Assembly (NCBI GenBank): GCA_015075405.1
Contig: JABTUK010000001.1
Location: forward strand, 2,046,001-2,110,000
DNA: 64,000 nucleotides
Source: Anaerolineales bacterium
Lineage (GTDB): Bacteria; Chloroflexota; Anaerolineae; 4572-78; J111
Reading direction: 5' to 3'
In this document: piece by piece, positions 1 to 11,271 of the stretch
How the letters are laid out: each line of letters opens with the position of its first letter
How positions within the stretch are numbered: position 1 is the stretch's first letter
The notes under the pieces: model-generated
Database searches by the model: none
The model's input: only the letters and a program-made list of their open reading frames with translations
Told to the model about the DNA's origin: nothing
Translations under genes and position numbers: made by a program

Positions 1-482
1 TTCCCCGCCTCAACCCGGCCGATTTGGTCAAAGGCATCGAAGGCGCCAAAATCTTGATTGTCAACGATTACGAATTTGAGATGATCAAGAAGCAGACCGG
101 CCTGAGCAGCGCCGATATTCAACAGCGAGTCGAAACGGTGATTATTACCCGCGGCGAAAAAGGTTCGGTTATCCGCACCACCGAAGCCGGCCAGGGCAGC
201 AGCCTCTCTTTTAGAGAAATTCATATTCCGCCGGCCGAACCCAGCCGCCTGGCCGAACCCACCGGGGTGGGCGATGCTTTTCGGGCTGGCTTGATTGCCG
301 GCTTGATGCGCGGCTATCCCTGGGAAGTGTGCGGGCGGCTAGGCTCAATTGCGGCCATTTATGTCTTGGAACAGCACGGGACGCAGCGCCACAGTTACAC
401 CCGTAAACAGTTTGCCCAACGCTACCGCGAAGCCTTTGGCGACGCGCCGGAGTTGGAAGATTTTGTGAGTTATAAAAAATGA
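1..482 (+). CDS. PfkB-family sugar/nucleoside kinase, C-terminal part (adenosine-kinase-like)
   Basis: Partial gene: its reading frame is open from the window edge (codons begin at base 3), so the true start lies upstream. The visible part is the C-terminal half of a ribokinase/PfkB fold. It carries the second PfkB signature as PTGVGDAFRAG, where the Asp of GVGD is the expected catalytic base, followed by the helices that close the nucleotide site. Directly downstream are ahcY and metK, so a role in salvaging the adenosine released by S-adenosylhomocysteine hydrolysis is attractive. That substrate is inferred from context; the substrate-binding N-terminal half is outside the window. A ribokinase or other sugar kinase is the alternative. 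Confidence 0.85.
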   Translation, partial: PRLNPADLVKGIEGAKILIVNDYEFEMIKKQTGLSSADIQQRVETVIITRGEKGSVIRTTEAGQGSSLSFREIHIPPAEPSRLAEPTGVGDAFRAGLIAGLMRGYPWEVCGRLGSIAAIYVLEQHGTQRHSYTRKQFAQRYREAFGDAPELEDFVSYKK

Positions 483-489
483 AACGTGA

Positions 490-1828
<1,339 letters not shown>

Positions 1829-1845
1829 AAGAACCAGCAGAAGAA

Positions 1846-1923
1846 AAGGTAGCAGGGTAGCAAGGTAGCAGGGGGTATTTTACCCCTGTCTACCGTCTAC
1901 CGTCTACCGTCTACTATTTTCAC
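1846..1923. repeat. Heptamer hairpin array, GGTAGCA/TACCGTC family (copy 2)
   Basis: Three GGTAGCA-type units are followed by a loop (GGGGGTATTTTACCCC, itself palindromic). The right arm is three TACCGTC units and ends in CTACTATTTTCACAGGAG, which runs straight into the metK ribosome-binding site. The architecture and 3' boundary match the copy before ahcY. Confidence 0.85.
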
Positions 1924-1938
1924 AGGAGAACAACTTAT

Positions 1939-3144
1939 ATGAGTACAACCTTTATGACCTCGCCCCAACTGTTCTTCACCAGCGAGTCGGTGACGGAAGG
2001 TCATCCCGATAAAATTTGCGATCAAGTCAGTGACGCGGTGCTGGACGCTATTTACAAAGACGACCCCTACGCTCGCGTAGCCTGCGAAACCGCTATCACT
2101 ACCGGCCTGGTCTGCGTCATGGGCGAAATCACGACCAAAACCTACGTGGATATTGCCGAAATTGCCCGGCAGACCATCCGCGATATTGGCTACACTCGGG
2201 CCAAGTATGGGTTTGATTATGAAACCTGCGGCGTCATCGTCAGCATCAAAGAGCAGTCACCCGATATTGCCATGGGCGTGGACAAAGCCCTGGAAGCCAA
2301 AGAAGGCGAGTTGAAAGACGACCTGGACACCGGCGCGGGCGACCAGGGCATGATGATCGGTTTTGCCTGTAACGAAACCGAGGAGTTGATGCCGTTGAGC
2401 ATCTCGCTGGCCCACCGCTTGTGCCGCCAGTTGTCCGCCGTGCGCAAAAACGGCACTATTGACTATCTTCGCCCGGACGGCAAAAGCCAGGTGACGGTCG
2501 AATATGCTTATGGCAAACCCAAACGGGTGGATGCTATTGTCATCTCCACCCAGCACAGCCCTGAGGCCACTCAGGAGCAAATCCGGGCCGACATCATCGA
2601 GGAAGTGATTCGCCCGATTGTGCCGTCGAATATGCTGGACGATCACACCAAAATTTTTGTCAACCCGACTGGTCGTTTTGTGACCGGCGGCCCCATGGGC
2701 GACGCCGGCCTGACTGGGCGCAAAATCATTGTGGACACTTACGGGGGGGTGGCCCGGCACGGCGGGGGCGCCTTCTCCGGCAAAGACCCGACGAAGGTAG
2801 ACCGCTCGGCAGCCTACATGACTCGCTATATTGCCAAAAATATCGTCGCCGCCGGCCTGGCCGAGCGAGTTGAGTTGCAGGTCAGCTATGCCATCGGCGT
2901 GGCCCACCCGCTCTCGCTCAACGTCGAAACCTTTGGCACCGGCAAAATCAGCGATGACAAAATTATTGCTCTGGTCAAAAAACATTTTGACCTGCGCCCG
3001 GCGGCCATTATCAAAGATCTGGGGTTGCGCCGGCCCATCTACAAAGCAACCGCGGCTTACGGTCACTTTGGCCGCCATGATATTGACGCTCCCTGGGAAG
3101 CCATGGACAAAGCCGAGATTCTGCGCAGCGAAGCAGGGTTATAA
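1939..3144 (+). CDS. metK: S-adenosylmethionine synthetase
   Basis: Makes S-adenosylmethionine from methionine and ATP. The 401-residue protein has all three repeats of the MetK fold: [20 protein letters not shown] near the N-terminus, the [12 protein letters not shown] signature, and the glycine-rich [19 protein letters not shown] loop that holds the triphosphate. The C-terminal [18 protein letters not shown] segment is also standard. The start is ATG 1939 with AGGAG at 1924-1928. With ahcY it forms the two ends of the SAM cycle. A strong terminator follows within 25 bases, so it is the last gene of the unit. Confidence 0.98.
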   Translation: MSTTFMTSPQLFFTSESVTEGHPDKICDQVSDAVLDAIYKDDPYARVACETAITTGLVCVMGEITTKTYVDIAEIARQTIRDIGYTRAKYGFDYETCGVIVSIKEQSPDIAMGVDKALEAKEGELKDDLDTGAGDQGMMIGFACNETEELMPLSISLAHRLCRQLSAVRKNGTIDYLRPDGKSQVTVEYAYGKPKRVDAIVISTQHSPEATQEQIRADIIEEVIRPIVPSNMLDDHTKIFVNPTGRFVTGGPMGDAGLTGRKIIVDTYGGVARHGGGAFSGKDPTKVDRSAAYMTRYIAKNIVAAGLAERVELQVSYAIGVAHPLSLNVETFGTGKISDDKIIALVKKHFDLRPAAIIKDLGLRRPIYKATAAYGHFGRHDIDAPWEAMDKAEILRSEAGL

Positions 3145-3164
3145 ACCTATTTTGCTCATCTGTC

Positions 3165-3200
3165 AAAAACCCGGCGTGGGAAACACCACGCCGGGTTTTT
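3165..3200 (+). terminator. Intrinsic terminator after metK
   Basis: Perfect 10-bp GC-rich stem CCCGGCGTGG/CCACGCCGGG with a 6-base loop, preceded by A5 and followed by T5. It ends the methyl-cycle operon; the flanking A and T runs would allow it to work on both strands. Confidence 0.93.
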
Positions 3201-3328
3201 GCGTTACCCTAACAGGATAGTAAGAAAACAGGGTTTAATGCGTCCAGAATGTGGACATAAATCTGCAAAAGGGGCGTGTAATCCACTTCTGTAATTGGTC
3301 TTGAACCTTAAAATTCTTAATTCCCCCC

Positions 3329-3358
3329 TTGACAAACCCCCACCCTTTAAGCTATAAT
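3329..3358 (+). promoter_or_regulatory. rpoB promoter (sigma-70 type)
   Basis: TTGACA at 3329-3334 and TATAAT at 3353-3358 with an 18-bp spacer, both perfect consensus hexamers. Transcription would start near 3365, giving rpoB a leader of about 215 nt. Confidence 0.88.
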
Positions 3359-3363
3359 GTAAA

Positions 3364-3384
3364 TTTGCAATTGGCGATTGCAAA
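3364..3384 (+). promoter_or_regulatory. Palindrome at the predicted rpoB transcription start
   Basis: TTTGCAAT, five bases, ATTGCAAA: an 8-bp perfect inverted repeat beginning about at the expected +1. It could be an operator or a 5' stabilising hairpin of the leader RNA; the sequence alone does not decide. Confidence 0.55.
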
Positions 3385-3453
3385 TCTATTCACAAGTGCC
3401 CCAGATCGAGGTAACGCCCTCTATTCAATCGCTATATTTGCTCTAAAATCTCC

Positions 3454-3540
3454 GCAACTAAGGTAGACCAGACTTTTGTTTCGATAACATCACGGCTGAT
3501 GCTAAATCCAAAGTCTGAGTTCAACCGAGGTTGCTTTTTT
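3454..3540 (+). ncRNA. Folded leader of rpoB, possible attenuator
   Basis: Nested complementary segments: GCAAC 3454-3458 with GTTGC 3530-3534, GGT with ACC across a symmetrical internal loop, CAGACTTT 3469-3476 with AAAGTCTG 3510-3517, and CATCA 3488-3492 with TGATG 3497-3501. Six T residues follow at 3535-3540. This is a long hairpin followed by a U tract, 40 nt before the rpoB start codon, so transcription attenuation of rpoB is plausible. It matches no RNA family known to me. Confidence 0.6.
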
Positions 3541-3580
3541 GTATTAACCCAAATATCTATTTTAAGGAGATAATGATTTT

Positions 3581-6500
3581 ATGTCGTATAACTCCGCCCG
3601 AAAAAGTTACGCTCGCATTCCTGATATTTTGGAATTGCCGAAACTGATCGAGGTCCAGCTTGAGTCTTTCAAAATGTTCCGCAAAGAAGGATTGATGGAA
3701 CTTTTTGAAGAGATTTCACCGATTGTAAGTTTTAACAAAAATTTAGAGCTGCATTTTTTGGATTACCGCTTTGATGAACCCAAATATTCCGAAGCGGAAT
3801 GTCGGGAACGAGACATCACCTTTGCCAGTTCGTTGTGGGTTAAGGTCCGGTTGGTGAATAAGGAAACGGGTGAAATTCAGGAACAAGAAGTTTTTATGGG
3901 TGATTTTCCGCTCATGACCCAAAACGGTACGTTTGTCATCAATGGGGCCGAGCGGGTGGTAGTTTCACAGTTAATTCGCTCCCCTGGCGTTTATTTTACG
4001 GTTGAAGAAGACCGCGTTACTGGGCGCGAAATGTCTTTTGCCAAGCTCATTCCTAACCGGGGGGCCTGGCTGGAGTTTGAAACCTCCAAGCGTGACTTGA
4101 TCTCGGTGAAGGTTGATCGCAAGCGCAAGCTGCCGGTCACGGTGCTGCTGCGGGCCATCCAAATTGTTGGCCTTGATGACGAAACGCTCAAGGCGGCCAT
4201 GAAAGACCCGACCCTTTGCACCCAAATGGGCCTGGGCACCGACGAACACCTGCTGAGCATGTTCGAGCAGTTCGATAATGAGTCGGAACACGCTTTTATT
4301 CCGGCCAGTATTGATAAAGACCCGACCAAGACCGTCAACGAAGCGCTGCTTGAGTTTTACAAAAAGCTGCGCCCCGGCGACCCGCCGACCATTGATAACG
4401 CCGTCAACTTCTTGCTGTCGCTGCTGTTCTCGTCGCGCCGGTACGATCTGGGCAAGGTGGGCCGCTACAAATTGAATCGCCGCCTGGGGATTGATGTGCC
4501 CATCGAGCACCGCATCCTGACCAAAGAAGATTTGGTGCAGGTGGTCGGGCGTATGATTGATATCAACAACGGCAAAATCAAGCCCGACGATATTGACCAC
4601 CTGGGCAACCGCCGGGTCAAAACCGTCGGCGAATTGATTCAAAACCAACTGCGCATCGGCTTGCTGCGCATGGAGCGGGTGGTGCGTGAGCGTATGTCTA
4701 TCCGCGATCCCGAACAAGTTTCGCCGATGTCGCTCATCAATATTCGTCCGGTGGTAGCCGCGACCCGTGAGTTCTTTGGCGGCAGCCAGCTCTCGCAGTT
4801 TATGGACCAAACCAACCCGCTGGCCGAGCTAACCCACAAGCGCACTTTGAGCGCCCTCGGTCCTGGGGGTCTCCGCCGCGAGCGAGCCGGCTTTGACGTG
4901 CGCGACGTGCATCACAGCCACTATGGCCGCATCTGCCCAATCGAAACGCCGGAAGGCCCAAACATCGGCTTGATTGGTCGCCTGGCCGCCTTTAGCCGGG
5001 TGAATGAGTATGGGTTTATTGAGACACCTTACCGCAAGGTTATCAACAAAGTGGACCCGAACGATGTGGACACCTTAATCGGTAAAACCACACGGGCCGA
5101 TGTGAAAGACCCGACCACAGGTGAAGTGGTTGTGTCTAGTGGGACGGTTATTGACGAAGACAGCGCCATCAAGATTGGTCAACTCAAGCTGGAAGCGCCA
5201 GTGCTGATTAAACCTCTTGTGACCGAAGAGATCAGCTATCTCTCGGCGGATGAGGAAGATCGCTACATTATCGCCCAGGCCAATGCGGCCCTTGACGCTA
5301 ACCGCCAATTTGTCAACGACCGGGTTAGCGTGCGCCACAACCAAACCTTCTTGTTTGAAAATACGGAGAAGGTAGATTATATGGACGTGTCGCCCAAGCA
5401 GATTGTGGGCATCAGCGCGGCCTTAATTCCTTTCCTGGAACACGACGACGCCAACCGCGCCTTGATGGGGTCCAACATGCAGCGCCAGGCCGTGCCGCTC
5501 ATCCGGCCCGAAGCGCCGGTGGTGGGCACGGGCATGGAGTTCCAGGCTGCGGTTGACTCTGGCCAGGTGGTGGTTGCCAAAGAGCGCGGTGAAGTGGTCA
5601 GCGTGACCGGCAAAACCATTGTCATCCGTGAGGAAGACGGCACCCAGCGCGAATATGTGCTGCGCAAATTCAACCGTTCCAACCAGTCTACCTGTATTGA
5701 CCAGCGCCCGGTGGTTCACAAGGGCGATTGGGTCGAGCAGGGCGCGGTGCTGGCCGACTCCAGCTCGACCGATATTGGCGAGTTGGCGCTGGGGCAAAAT
5801 GTGCTGTGCGCCTTTTTGAGCTGGGAAGGCGGCAACTATGAAGACGCCATTCTCATCAGCGAAGATTTGGTCCGGCAGGACAAGTTTACCTCCATTCATA
5901 TCGAGAAGCACGAAATCGAGGCGCGGGATACCAAACTGGGACCCGAAGAAATTACGCGGGATATTCCCAACGTGGGCGAGGATGCGCTGAAGGACTTAGA
6001 CGAGACCGGGGTTATCCGGGTGGGGGCGGAAGTTGGACCGGGTGATATTCTGGTTGGCAAAATCACGCCCAAAGGTGAAACCGAGCTGACCCCCGAAGAA
6101 AAACTGCTGCGGGCTATCTTTGGCGAAAAAGCGCGCGAAGTGAAAGATTCCAGTCTGCGCCTGCCGCCGGGTGAAAAGGGCATCATCGTGGACGTGCGGG
6201 AATTTTCGCGCGAAGAGCACCGCGACCTGCCCACCGGCGTAGACCGCATGGTGCGGGTCATGGTAGCCCAACGTCGCAAAGTAACCGAAGGCGATAAGAT
6301 GGCCGGGCGGCACGGCAACAAAGGCGTCATTTCCAAAGTAGTACCTATTCAGGATATGCCTTATCTGGAAGATGGCACACCCATTCAAATTATCTTGAAC
6401 CCGTTGGGGGTGCCGGCCCGCATGAACATCGGGCAAATTCTGGAAACACATCTGGGCTGGGCGGCGCATCGCCTGGGTTTCCGGGCCGTGACCTCGGTGT

Positions 6501-7519
6501 TTGATGGGGCCGAAGAAGACGAAATTGCGGCCGAACTGGCCCGTGCCTGGCTGCTGGATTATGTCTGGCAAGAAGTGACCGCTAAAACTTGGGCCTGGGC
6601 AGCCGAGCGGGGAATTGAGGAAGATGAGCTGGAAGACGAAGTTGAAGCGCGCGCCCTTTATTTGATTGATTGGCTGGGTGAAAGAGGTTACGACGAGGAG
6701 CAACTGGCGTCGGACCAGATTTATGCTCGCCGGGCTGCGTTGCGTGAATGGCTGCGTGACAAAGGGCATGATCCTGATTTCTTGTTAGCTTTTGAAGGCC
6801 AGCGACGAGCCAGAGAAATTGGGGTGGCCGCTCGAGCGGCGGTGCGCTTGATCTGTCTGCGAGAGTGGATGAAAGCCATGCAGCAGCGTCTGGAAAAAAT
6901 TGCCGACAACCGCACCTCGCCAACCCTGGCCGAACTGGACGTGGATGCTTTGAAGGATGAAGAGGTGGACAAATACGCCCTGGCCGCGTCGCGTGAGTTG
7001 CAGTTACCGATGCCGACCACCGGCAAGATGACCCTCTATGATGGCAAAACGGGCCAACCGTTTGACCGGCCGGTGACCATTGGCATTATCAACATGCTCA
7101 AACTGGCGCACCTGGTTGAGGATAAAGTGCATGCCCGCTCCACCGGGCCATACAGTCTGGTGACGCAGCAGCCGCTGGGCGGTAAAGCCCAATTTGGCGG
7201 TCAACGCTTCGGCGAGATGGAAGTGTGGGCTTTGGAGGCCTATGGCGCAGCCCACACCTTGCAAGAAATGTTGACCGTCAAAAGTGACGATGTGGTGGGT
7301 CGGGTCAAGACCTATGAAGCTATTGTCAAAGGGGAACCCATTCAAGACCCCGGCCTGCCGGAAAGCTTCCGGGTGTTGGTCAAAGAGCTGCAATCGCTGG
7401 GGCTTTCGGTTGAGGTCATTTCCGAGGGTGATGAAAAGATGACCTTTGGCAAAGAGGAGCAAAAAGAGCGCCTGCCCAAATTGGGCCTGGGTCTGGGTAT
7501 TCCCGGCGGAGCGCGATAA
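3581..7519 (+). CDS. rpoB: DNA-directed RNA polymerase beta subunit
   Basis: Catalytic beta subunit of RNA polymerase, 1312 residues. Recognisable blocks in order: the N-terminal lobe, the rifampicin pocket ([28 protein letters not shown], with drug-sensitive-type residues), EGPNIGLI, the KLGPEEIT and [12 protein letters not shown] segments, [29 protein letters not shown], and the C-terminal clamp region [21 protein letters not shown]. Between VFDGA and the LYDGKTG segment there is an extra stretch of about 140 residues (roughly 980-1146), built of helical units related to one another. The ATG at 3581 follows AAGGAG at 3564-3569. Unusually, rpoC does not follow: the next gene is rpsL behind a new promoter. 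Confidence 0.98.
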   Translation: MSYNSARKSYARIPDILELPKLIEVQLESFKMFRKEGLMELFEEISPIVSFNKNLELHFLDYRFDEPKYSEAECRERDITFASSLWVKVRLVNKETGEIQEQEVFMGDFPLMTQNGTFVINGAERVVVSQLIRSPGVYFTVEEDRVTGREMSFAKLIPNRGAWLEFETSKRDLISVKVDRKRKLPVTVLLRAIQIVGLDDETLKAAMKDPTLCTQMGLGTDEHLLSMFEQFDNESEHAFIPASIDKDPTKTVNEALLEFYKKLRPGDPPTIDNAVNFLLSLLFSSRRYDLGKVGRYKLNRRLGIDVPIEHRILTKEDLVQVVGRMIDINNGKIKPDDIDHLGNRRVKTVGELIQNQLRIGLLRMERVVRERMSIRDPEQVSPMSLINIRPVVAATREFFGGSQLSQFMDQTNPLAELTHKRTLSALGPGGLRRERAGFDVRDVHHSHYGRICPIETPEGPNIGLIGRLAAFSRVNEYGFIETPYRKVINKVDPNDVDTLIGKTTRADVKDPTTGEVVVSSGTVIDEDSAIKIGQLKLEAPVLIKPLVTEEISYLSADEEDRYIIAQANAALDANRQFVNDRVSVRHNQTFLFENTEKVDYMDVSPKQIVGISAALIPFLEHDDANRALMGSNMQRQAVPLIRPEAPVVGTGMEFQAAVDSGQVVVAKERGEVVSVTGKTIVIREEDGTQREYVLRKFNRSNQSTCIDQRPVVHKGDWVEQGAVLADSSSTDIGELALGQNVLCAFLSWEGGNYEDAILISEDLVRQDKFTSIHIEKHEIEARDTKLGPEEITRDIPNVGEDALKDLDETGVIRVGAEVGPGDILVGKITPKGETELTPEEKLLRAIFGEKAREVKDSSLRLPPGEKGIIVDVREFSREEHRDLPTGVDRMVRVMVAQRRKVTEGDKMAGRHGNKGVISKVVPIQDMPYLEDGTPIQIILNPLGVPARMNIGQILETHLGWAAHRLGFRAVTSVFDGAEEDEIAAELARAWLLDYVWQEVTAKTWAWAAERGIEEDELEDEVEARALYLIDWLGERGYDEEQLASDQIYARRAALREWLRDKGHDPDFLLAFEGQRRAREIGVAARAAVRLICLREWMKAMQQRLEKIADNRTSPTLAELDVDALKDEEVDKYALAASRELQLPMPTTGKMTLYDGKTGQPFDRPVTIGIINMLKLAHLVEDKVHARSTGPYSLVTQQPLGGKAQFGGQRFGEMEVWALEAYGAAHTLQEMLTVKSDDVVGRVKTYEAIVKGEPIQDPGLPESFRVLVKELQSLGLSVEVISEGDEKMTFGKEEQKERLPKLGLGLGIPGGAR

Positions 7520-7542
7520 GGCGCAAAAATAAAGTTGAGAAC

Positions 7543-7571
7543 TTGACAACACTGTTAAACCGTGTTATAGT
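7543..7571 (+). promoter_or_regulatory. Promoter of the rpsL-rpsG unit
   Basis: TTGACA at 7543-7548 and TATAGT at 7566-7571 separated by 17 bp. It lies only 24 bp after the rpoB stop codon, so the str-type genes have their own start point. The leader to rpsL is about 260 nt. Confidence 0.85.
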
Positions 7572-7624
7572 ACCTCCTCTTGTGTGTGGGCTAACTGGTT
7601 AGAGAAAAGTACCGAGAAACTTTT

Positions 7625-7703
7625 TTCGGCCCACCGAATAGGCACAGCTTGATAACATACGAGGCCACCGAAGGGGTTTTGTCGGTGGCCTCGTATACTG
7701 CCT
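7625..7703 (+). ncRNA. Folded leader upstream of rpsL
   Basis: TTCGG/CCGAA hairpin at 7625-7638, then a 15-bp perfect stem (7657-7671 with 7682-7696, ten-base loop) enclosed by AGGCA 7640-7644 and TGCCT 7699-7703. No T tract follows the big stem, so it is not a simple terminator. Ribosomal-protein autoregulation of the S12/S7 operon is a reasonable inference; the fold is not one I recognise. Confidence 0.6.
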
Positions 7704-7722
7704 AAGAATCTTGAAAAATGAA

Positions 7723-7823
7723 AAGGTAGCAGGTAGCACGCTCTTCAGCGCACCCGAAGGGGTGAGGTAGCAGGAACCATTATTCCCCTGTCTACCGTCT
7801 ACCGTCTACCGTCTACTATTTTC
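7723..7823. repeat. Heptamer hairpin array, GGTAGCA/TACCGTC family (copy 3, interrupted)
   Basis: Left-arm GGTAGCA units at 7723-7738 and 7765-7772 are split by a 26-base insert holding two small hairpins (CGCT/AGCG and CACCC/GGGTG). The right arm has three TACCGTC-type units and ends in CTACTATTTTCAGAGGAG, merging with the rpsL ribosome-binding site. Confidence 0.82.
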
Positions 7824-7837
7824 AGAGGAGATTATCC

Positions 7838-8260
7838 TTGCCAACGATTAATCAGCTAGTGCGCAAAGGTCGCAAAACAAAGAGATCAAAAACCAAAGCT
7901 CCGGCGTTGCGGTTTAACTTTAACGCCTTGAAAGGGCGCATGGAGCCGAACACTGGCTCACCGCAAAAGCGAGGGGTCTGTACCCAAGTTCGGACGATGA
8001 CGCCTAAAAAGCCAAACTCCGCGCTGCGGAAAATTGCACGCGTGCGTTTGTCGAATGGAATTGAGGTGACGGCCTATATTCCTGGCGAGGGCCACAGCTT
8101 GCAGGAGCACTCGGTGGTGCTGGTACGCGGTGGCCGCGTGAAAGACCTGCCTGGGGTGCGGTATCACATCGTTCGGGGTGCGTTGGACTCGACCGGCGTT
8201 GACCGCAAACGGCGCGCTCGTTCCAAATATGGAACCAAACGGCCTAAGGTGAAGAAGTAG
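7838..8260 (+). CDS. rpsL: 30S ribosomal protein S12
   Basis: S12 sits at the decoding centre of the 30S subunit. The protein has 140 residues with the invariant [11 protein letters not shown] loop (streptomycin-sensitive lysine present) and [13 protein letters not shown] near the end. An extra segment of about 15 residues ([14 protein letters not shown]) lies before [13 protein letters not shown] compared with the E. coli protein. The start is TTG 7838, chosen because the family N-terminus [13 protein letters not shown] begins there and GAGGAG stands at 7825-7830. It is followed 30 bases later by rpsG. Confidence 0.97.
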   Translation: MPTINQLVRKGRKTKRSKTKAPALRFNFNALKGRMEPNTGSPQKRGVCTQVRTMTPKKPNSALRKIARVRLSNGIEVTAYIPGEGHSLQEHSVVLVRGGRVKDLPGVRYHIVRGALDSTGVDRKRRARSKYGTKRPKVKK

Positions 8261-8290
8261 AACCAACTTCCATTCAAGCGGAGATGATAA

Positions 8291-8761
8291 ATGGCGAGAA
8301 GAAATCGTGCGACTAAACGGGTGGTTGAACCCGATATTAAATACAATAGCCAGCTAGTGGCCAGCTTTATCAATAAACTTATGGTCAGCGGTAAGAAAAC
8401 GGTAGCGGCCTCGATCTTTTATGATGCGCTGGATATTGCGGCTGAGCGAGCCAAAAAGCCCGGGCTGGAAGTTTTTGAACAGGCCATTAAAAATGTCACC
8501 CCTTTGATCGAGGTTCGACCGCGGCGGGTGGGTGGCGCTACCTACCAGGTTCCCCTGGAGGTGCGGCCTGATCGTCGCCAAAGCCTGGCCATTCGCTGGT
8601 TGGTTACGACGGCGCGGACTCGTTCCGGCAAGTCTATGGCGGAAAAACTGGCGGCTGAGTTGCTAGACGCGTCGAATAATCAAGGCGCTACGGTCAAGAA
8701 ACGGGAAGACACCCACAAAATGGCCGAAGCCAACCGGGCTTTTGCGCATTACCGCTGGTAG
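8291..8761 (+). CDS. rpsG: 30S ribosomal protein S7
   Basis: Primary 16S rRNA-binding protein that nucleates the 30S head. The 156 residues cover the full family: [10 protein letters not shown] start, the KSTVA-like [14 protein letters not shown] helix, [20 protein letters not shown] hairpin, and a C-terminal [23 protein letters not shown]. The start ATG 8291 lies 30 bases after rpsL. A terminator-like hairpin follows at 8829, so rpsL-rpsG may be a unit separable from fusA. Confidence 0.97.
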   Translation: MARRNRATKRVVEPDIKYNSQLVASFINKLMVSGKKTVAASIFYDALDIAAERAKKPGLEVFEQAIKNVTPLIEVRPRRVGGATYQVPLEVRPDRRQSLAIRWLVTTARTRSGKSMAEKLAAELLDASNNQGATVKKREDTHKMAEANRAFAHYRW

Positions 8762-8828
8762 ATTTGAACCTTTGAAATCGGCAGTATTTGCTGCCTGAAA
8801 TCAATAAGTAATTGTAGTAGATTGAGTG

Positions 8829-8877
8829 AAGTCCAAAACTCTTGCTCATCCGTACTCAAAGAGTTTTGGACTTTTGA
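8829..8877 (+). terminator. Terminator-like hairpin after rpsG
   Basis: A perfect 15-bp stem (8829-8843 with 8859-8873) with a 15-base loop, followed by only a few T residues. The short T run makes termination partial or uncertain, which would allow readthrough into fusA. Confidence 0.65.
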
Positions 8878-8880
8878 TGT

Positions 8881-8973
8881 GTGAAAAGTGAAGTGTCACG
8901 TATCAAGTATCGCGTGTCAGGTGTCAAATGTCAAGTTCTTTTAACTTGATACCTGACACTCTAGCACTTGAAA
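8881..8973. repeat. Heptamer hairpin array, GTGTCAA family
   Basis: Left arm of six 7-base units (GTGTCAC, GTATCAA, GTATCGC, GTGTCAG, GTGTCAA, ATGTCAA), a short loop at about 8936-8943, then complementary units (CTTGATA, CCTGACA, CTCTAGC). Same architecture as the GGTAGCA arrays but an unrelated unit. It fills the gap before fusA. Confidence 0.8.
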
Positions 8974-8999
8974 CTCTTTTTGAAAGAGAGAAGTAATCC

Positions 9000-11078
9000 A
9001 TGGCACGCCAAACGCCTTTAGAGCGTACCCGAAACATTGGTATTATTGCCCATATTGACGCGGGGAAAACGACCGTAACGGAGCGGATTCTGTTTTATAC
9101 CCGCAAAATTCATCGCATTGGTGAAGTGCATGATGGCGCGGCAACAATGGACTGGATGGATCAAGAACAGGAGCGCGGCATCACCATCACCTCTGCGGCG
9201 ACCACTTGTTTTTGGAATAATCATCAAATCAATATTATTGATACCCCCGGCCATATTGATTTTACGGCTGAAGTGCAACGCTCTTTGCGGGTGCTGGACG
9301 GAGGGGTAGTTGTGTTTGATGCTGTCGCCGGGGTGGAGCCGCAATCTGAAACAGTGTGGCGACAAGCCGACCGTTTCGGTGTGCCTCGCATCTGTTTTGT
9401 CAATAAAATGGATCGCACCGGCGCTGATTTTCGGCGGACGGTAAATATGATAGTTGACCGGTTGGGGGCTAACCCGGTTCCGATTCAAATGCCCATTGGC
9501 GCTGAAGATAAATTCAGGGGCGTGATTGATCTGATCCGCATGGAAGCCGTCTATTACCTGGACGATTTGGGTACCAAATCCGAAGCCAGCCCTATCCCTG
9601 CTGATTTGCTCGAAGAAGCTCAGGCCCTCCACGAAAAACTGGTCGAGAAAGTGGCTGAGTCGGATGATACGCTGACCGAGAAGTTTCTCGAAGGTGAAGA
9701 AATTACCCCGGAGGAACTGATTCACGCCCTGCGGGTGGCCACGATTTCCGGGGATATTGTCCCGGTATTGTGTGGCTCGGCCCTGAAAAACAAGGGCGTC
9801 CAGCGGCTGCTTGATGCGGTGGTGAATTATTTACCCTCACCCAAAGATGTACCCCCCAAGATCGGTCTCAATCCCCATAATGAACAAGAAATTACTGTTT
9901 TTGCCGATGAGAACGATCCGTTTGTCGCTCTCGCCTTTAAGATCGTAACGGATCCGTTTGTAGGTCGTTTAACCTATATCCGGGTCTATTCCGGTGCGGC
10001 CGAGGCGGGCGAAAATGTGCAAAATACGTCACGCAGTAAAAAAGAGCGGCTGGGCCGGTTGCTGCAAATGCATGCCAACCACCGCGAAGAAATCAAAGAA
10101 ATTTATGCGGGCGATATTGCCGCCGTCGTTGGGTTAAAAAACACCTTCACCGGCGAAACACTGTCCGACCCCTCGCGTCCCATCGTGATGGAGTCGATTA
10201 AATTTCCCGAACCGGTTATTAACCTGGCTATTGAGCCTAAAACCAAAGCTGATGAGGATAAATTATCCATTGCATTGCAAAAGTTGGCCGAAGAAGATCC
10301 TACTTTCCAGGTAAGAACCGACGAGAATACCGGCCAAACCCAAATTTCTGGCATGGGCGAACTTCACCTGGAAGTGTTGGTGGAGCGCATGCGCCGTGAA
10401 TTTAAGGTTGAGGCGAATGTGGGCCGGCCTCAAGTGGCTTATCGAGAGACGATTACCCGTCCGGCCAAAGCGCAGGGTCGTTTTGTGCGACAAAGTGGTG
10501 GTCGGGGGCAGTTTGGCGATGTTCATCTGGAAGTCGAGCCGCTGGAAAAAGGTAAAGGCTTTGAATTTGAGAGTAAAATTGTCGGTGGCGCTATTCCCAG
10601 GGAATATATCCCGGCCGTAGAGCAAGGCATCAGAGAAGCGCTGTCTACCGGGGTGGTGGCCGGCTACCCGGTGGTTGATGTGAAAGCCATCCTGGTGGAT
10701 GGTTCTTACCACGAAGTTGACTCTTCAGAAATGGCCTTCAAAATTGCTGGTTCGATGGGCTTTAAGGAAGCGATGCAAAAAGGCGCGCCCGTTTTGCTGG
10801 AGCCGATCATGAAGGTCGAAGTGACAACTCCGGAAGAGTTCACCGGCGATGTGATGGGCAATCTGTCCTCCCGGCGGGGAGCTATTGAAGGAATGACGCC
10901 TCGCGGCGGTGGGGTAACGTCTATCACCGCGCTGGTGCCCCTGTCGGAAATGTTTGGGTATGCCACTGATTTGCGTTCAGGCACACAAGGACGGGCGACC
11001 TTCACTATGGAATTTGACCATTACGCCGAGGTGTCGCAAAGCTTGAAAGAAAAGATTGTGGCTGGCTCAAAAGCGTAG
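9000..11078 (+). CDS. fusA: Elongation factor G
   Basis: GTPase that drives ribosomal translocation; 692 residues. G1 is [10 protein letters not shown]2 RGITIT, G3 DTPGHIDF and G4 NKMD, with GSALKNKGV at G5. Domains II-V follow, including the domain IV region [18 protein letters not shown] and the C-terminal [31 protein letters not shown] stretch. Start ATG 9000 is preceded by GAGAG. It stands between the rpsLG pair and tuf, as in the classic str order. Confidence 0.98.
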   Translation: MARQTPLERTRNIGIIAHIDAGKTTVTERILFYTRKIHRIGEVHDGAATMDWMDQEQERGITITSAATTCFWNNHQINIIDTPGHIDFTAEVQRSLRVLDGGVVVFDAVAGVEPQSETVWRQADRFGVPRICFVNKMDRTGADFRRTVNMIVDRLGANPVPIQMPIGAEDKFRGVIDLIRMEAVYYLDDLGTKSEASPIPADLLEEAQALHEKLVEKVAESDDTLTEKFLEGEEITPEELIHALRVATISGDIVPVLCGSALKNKGVQRLLDAVVNYLPSPKDVPPKIGLNPHNEQEITVFADENDPFVALAFKIVTDPFVGRLTYIRVYSGAAEAGENVQNTSRSKKERLGRLLQMHANHREEIKEIYAGDIAAVVGLKNTFTGETLSDPSRPIVMESIKFPEPVINLAIEPKTKADEDKLSIALQKLAEEDPTFQVRTDENTGQTQISGMGELHLEVLVERMRREFKVEANVGRPQVAYRETITRPAKAQGRFVRQSGGRGQFGDVHLEVEPLEKGKGFEFESKIVGGAIPREYIPAVEQGIREALSTGVVAGYPVVDVKAILVDGSYHEVDSSEMAFKIAGSMGFKEAMQKGAPVLLEPIMKVEVTTPEEFTGDVMGNLSSRRGAIEGMTPRGGGVTSITALVPLSEMFGYATDLRSGTQGRATFTMEFDHYAEVSQSLKEKIVAGSKA

Positions 11079-11129
11079 TTAAACCGGAGCCAAAGCGTAG
11101 CTAAAACGCATTGTAACCGGTGGAAAGAT

Positions 11130-11157
11130 TTGCCAAAGCAACACATTTTAATATAAT
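11130..11157 (+). promoter_or_regulatory. Probable tuf promoter
   Basis: TTGCCA at 11130-11135 and TATAAT at 11152-11157 with a 16-bp spacer, within the 193-bp fusA-tuf gap. It would give tuf independent transcription and a leader of about 110 nt. Confidence 0.65.
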
Positions 11158-11271
11158 TAACGGGTTTGTCTCAGACATCAAGAATCTGAAAACTTAGAGA
11201 AACGAGTTCTATTTTCGCAGAGGCAAGCTTGTTAAATATTTCAACGGCATTACGAAGGAGACCAAAAGAGT

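Noticed and set aside
7519..7838. A hidden rpoC remnant after rpoB
   Set aside because: No frame in the 318-bp gap codes for beta-prime motifs; the gap holds a promoter, a leader and a heptamer array.
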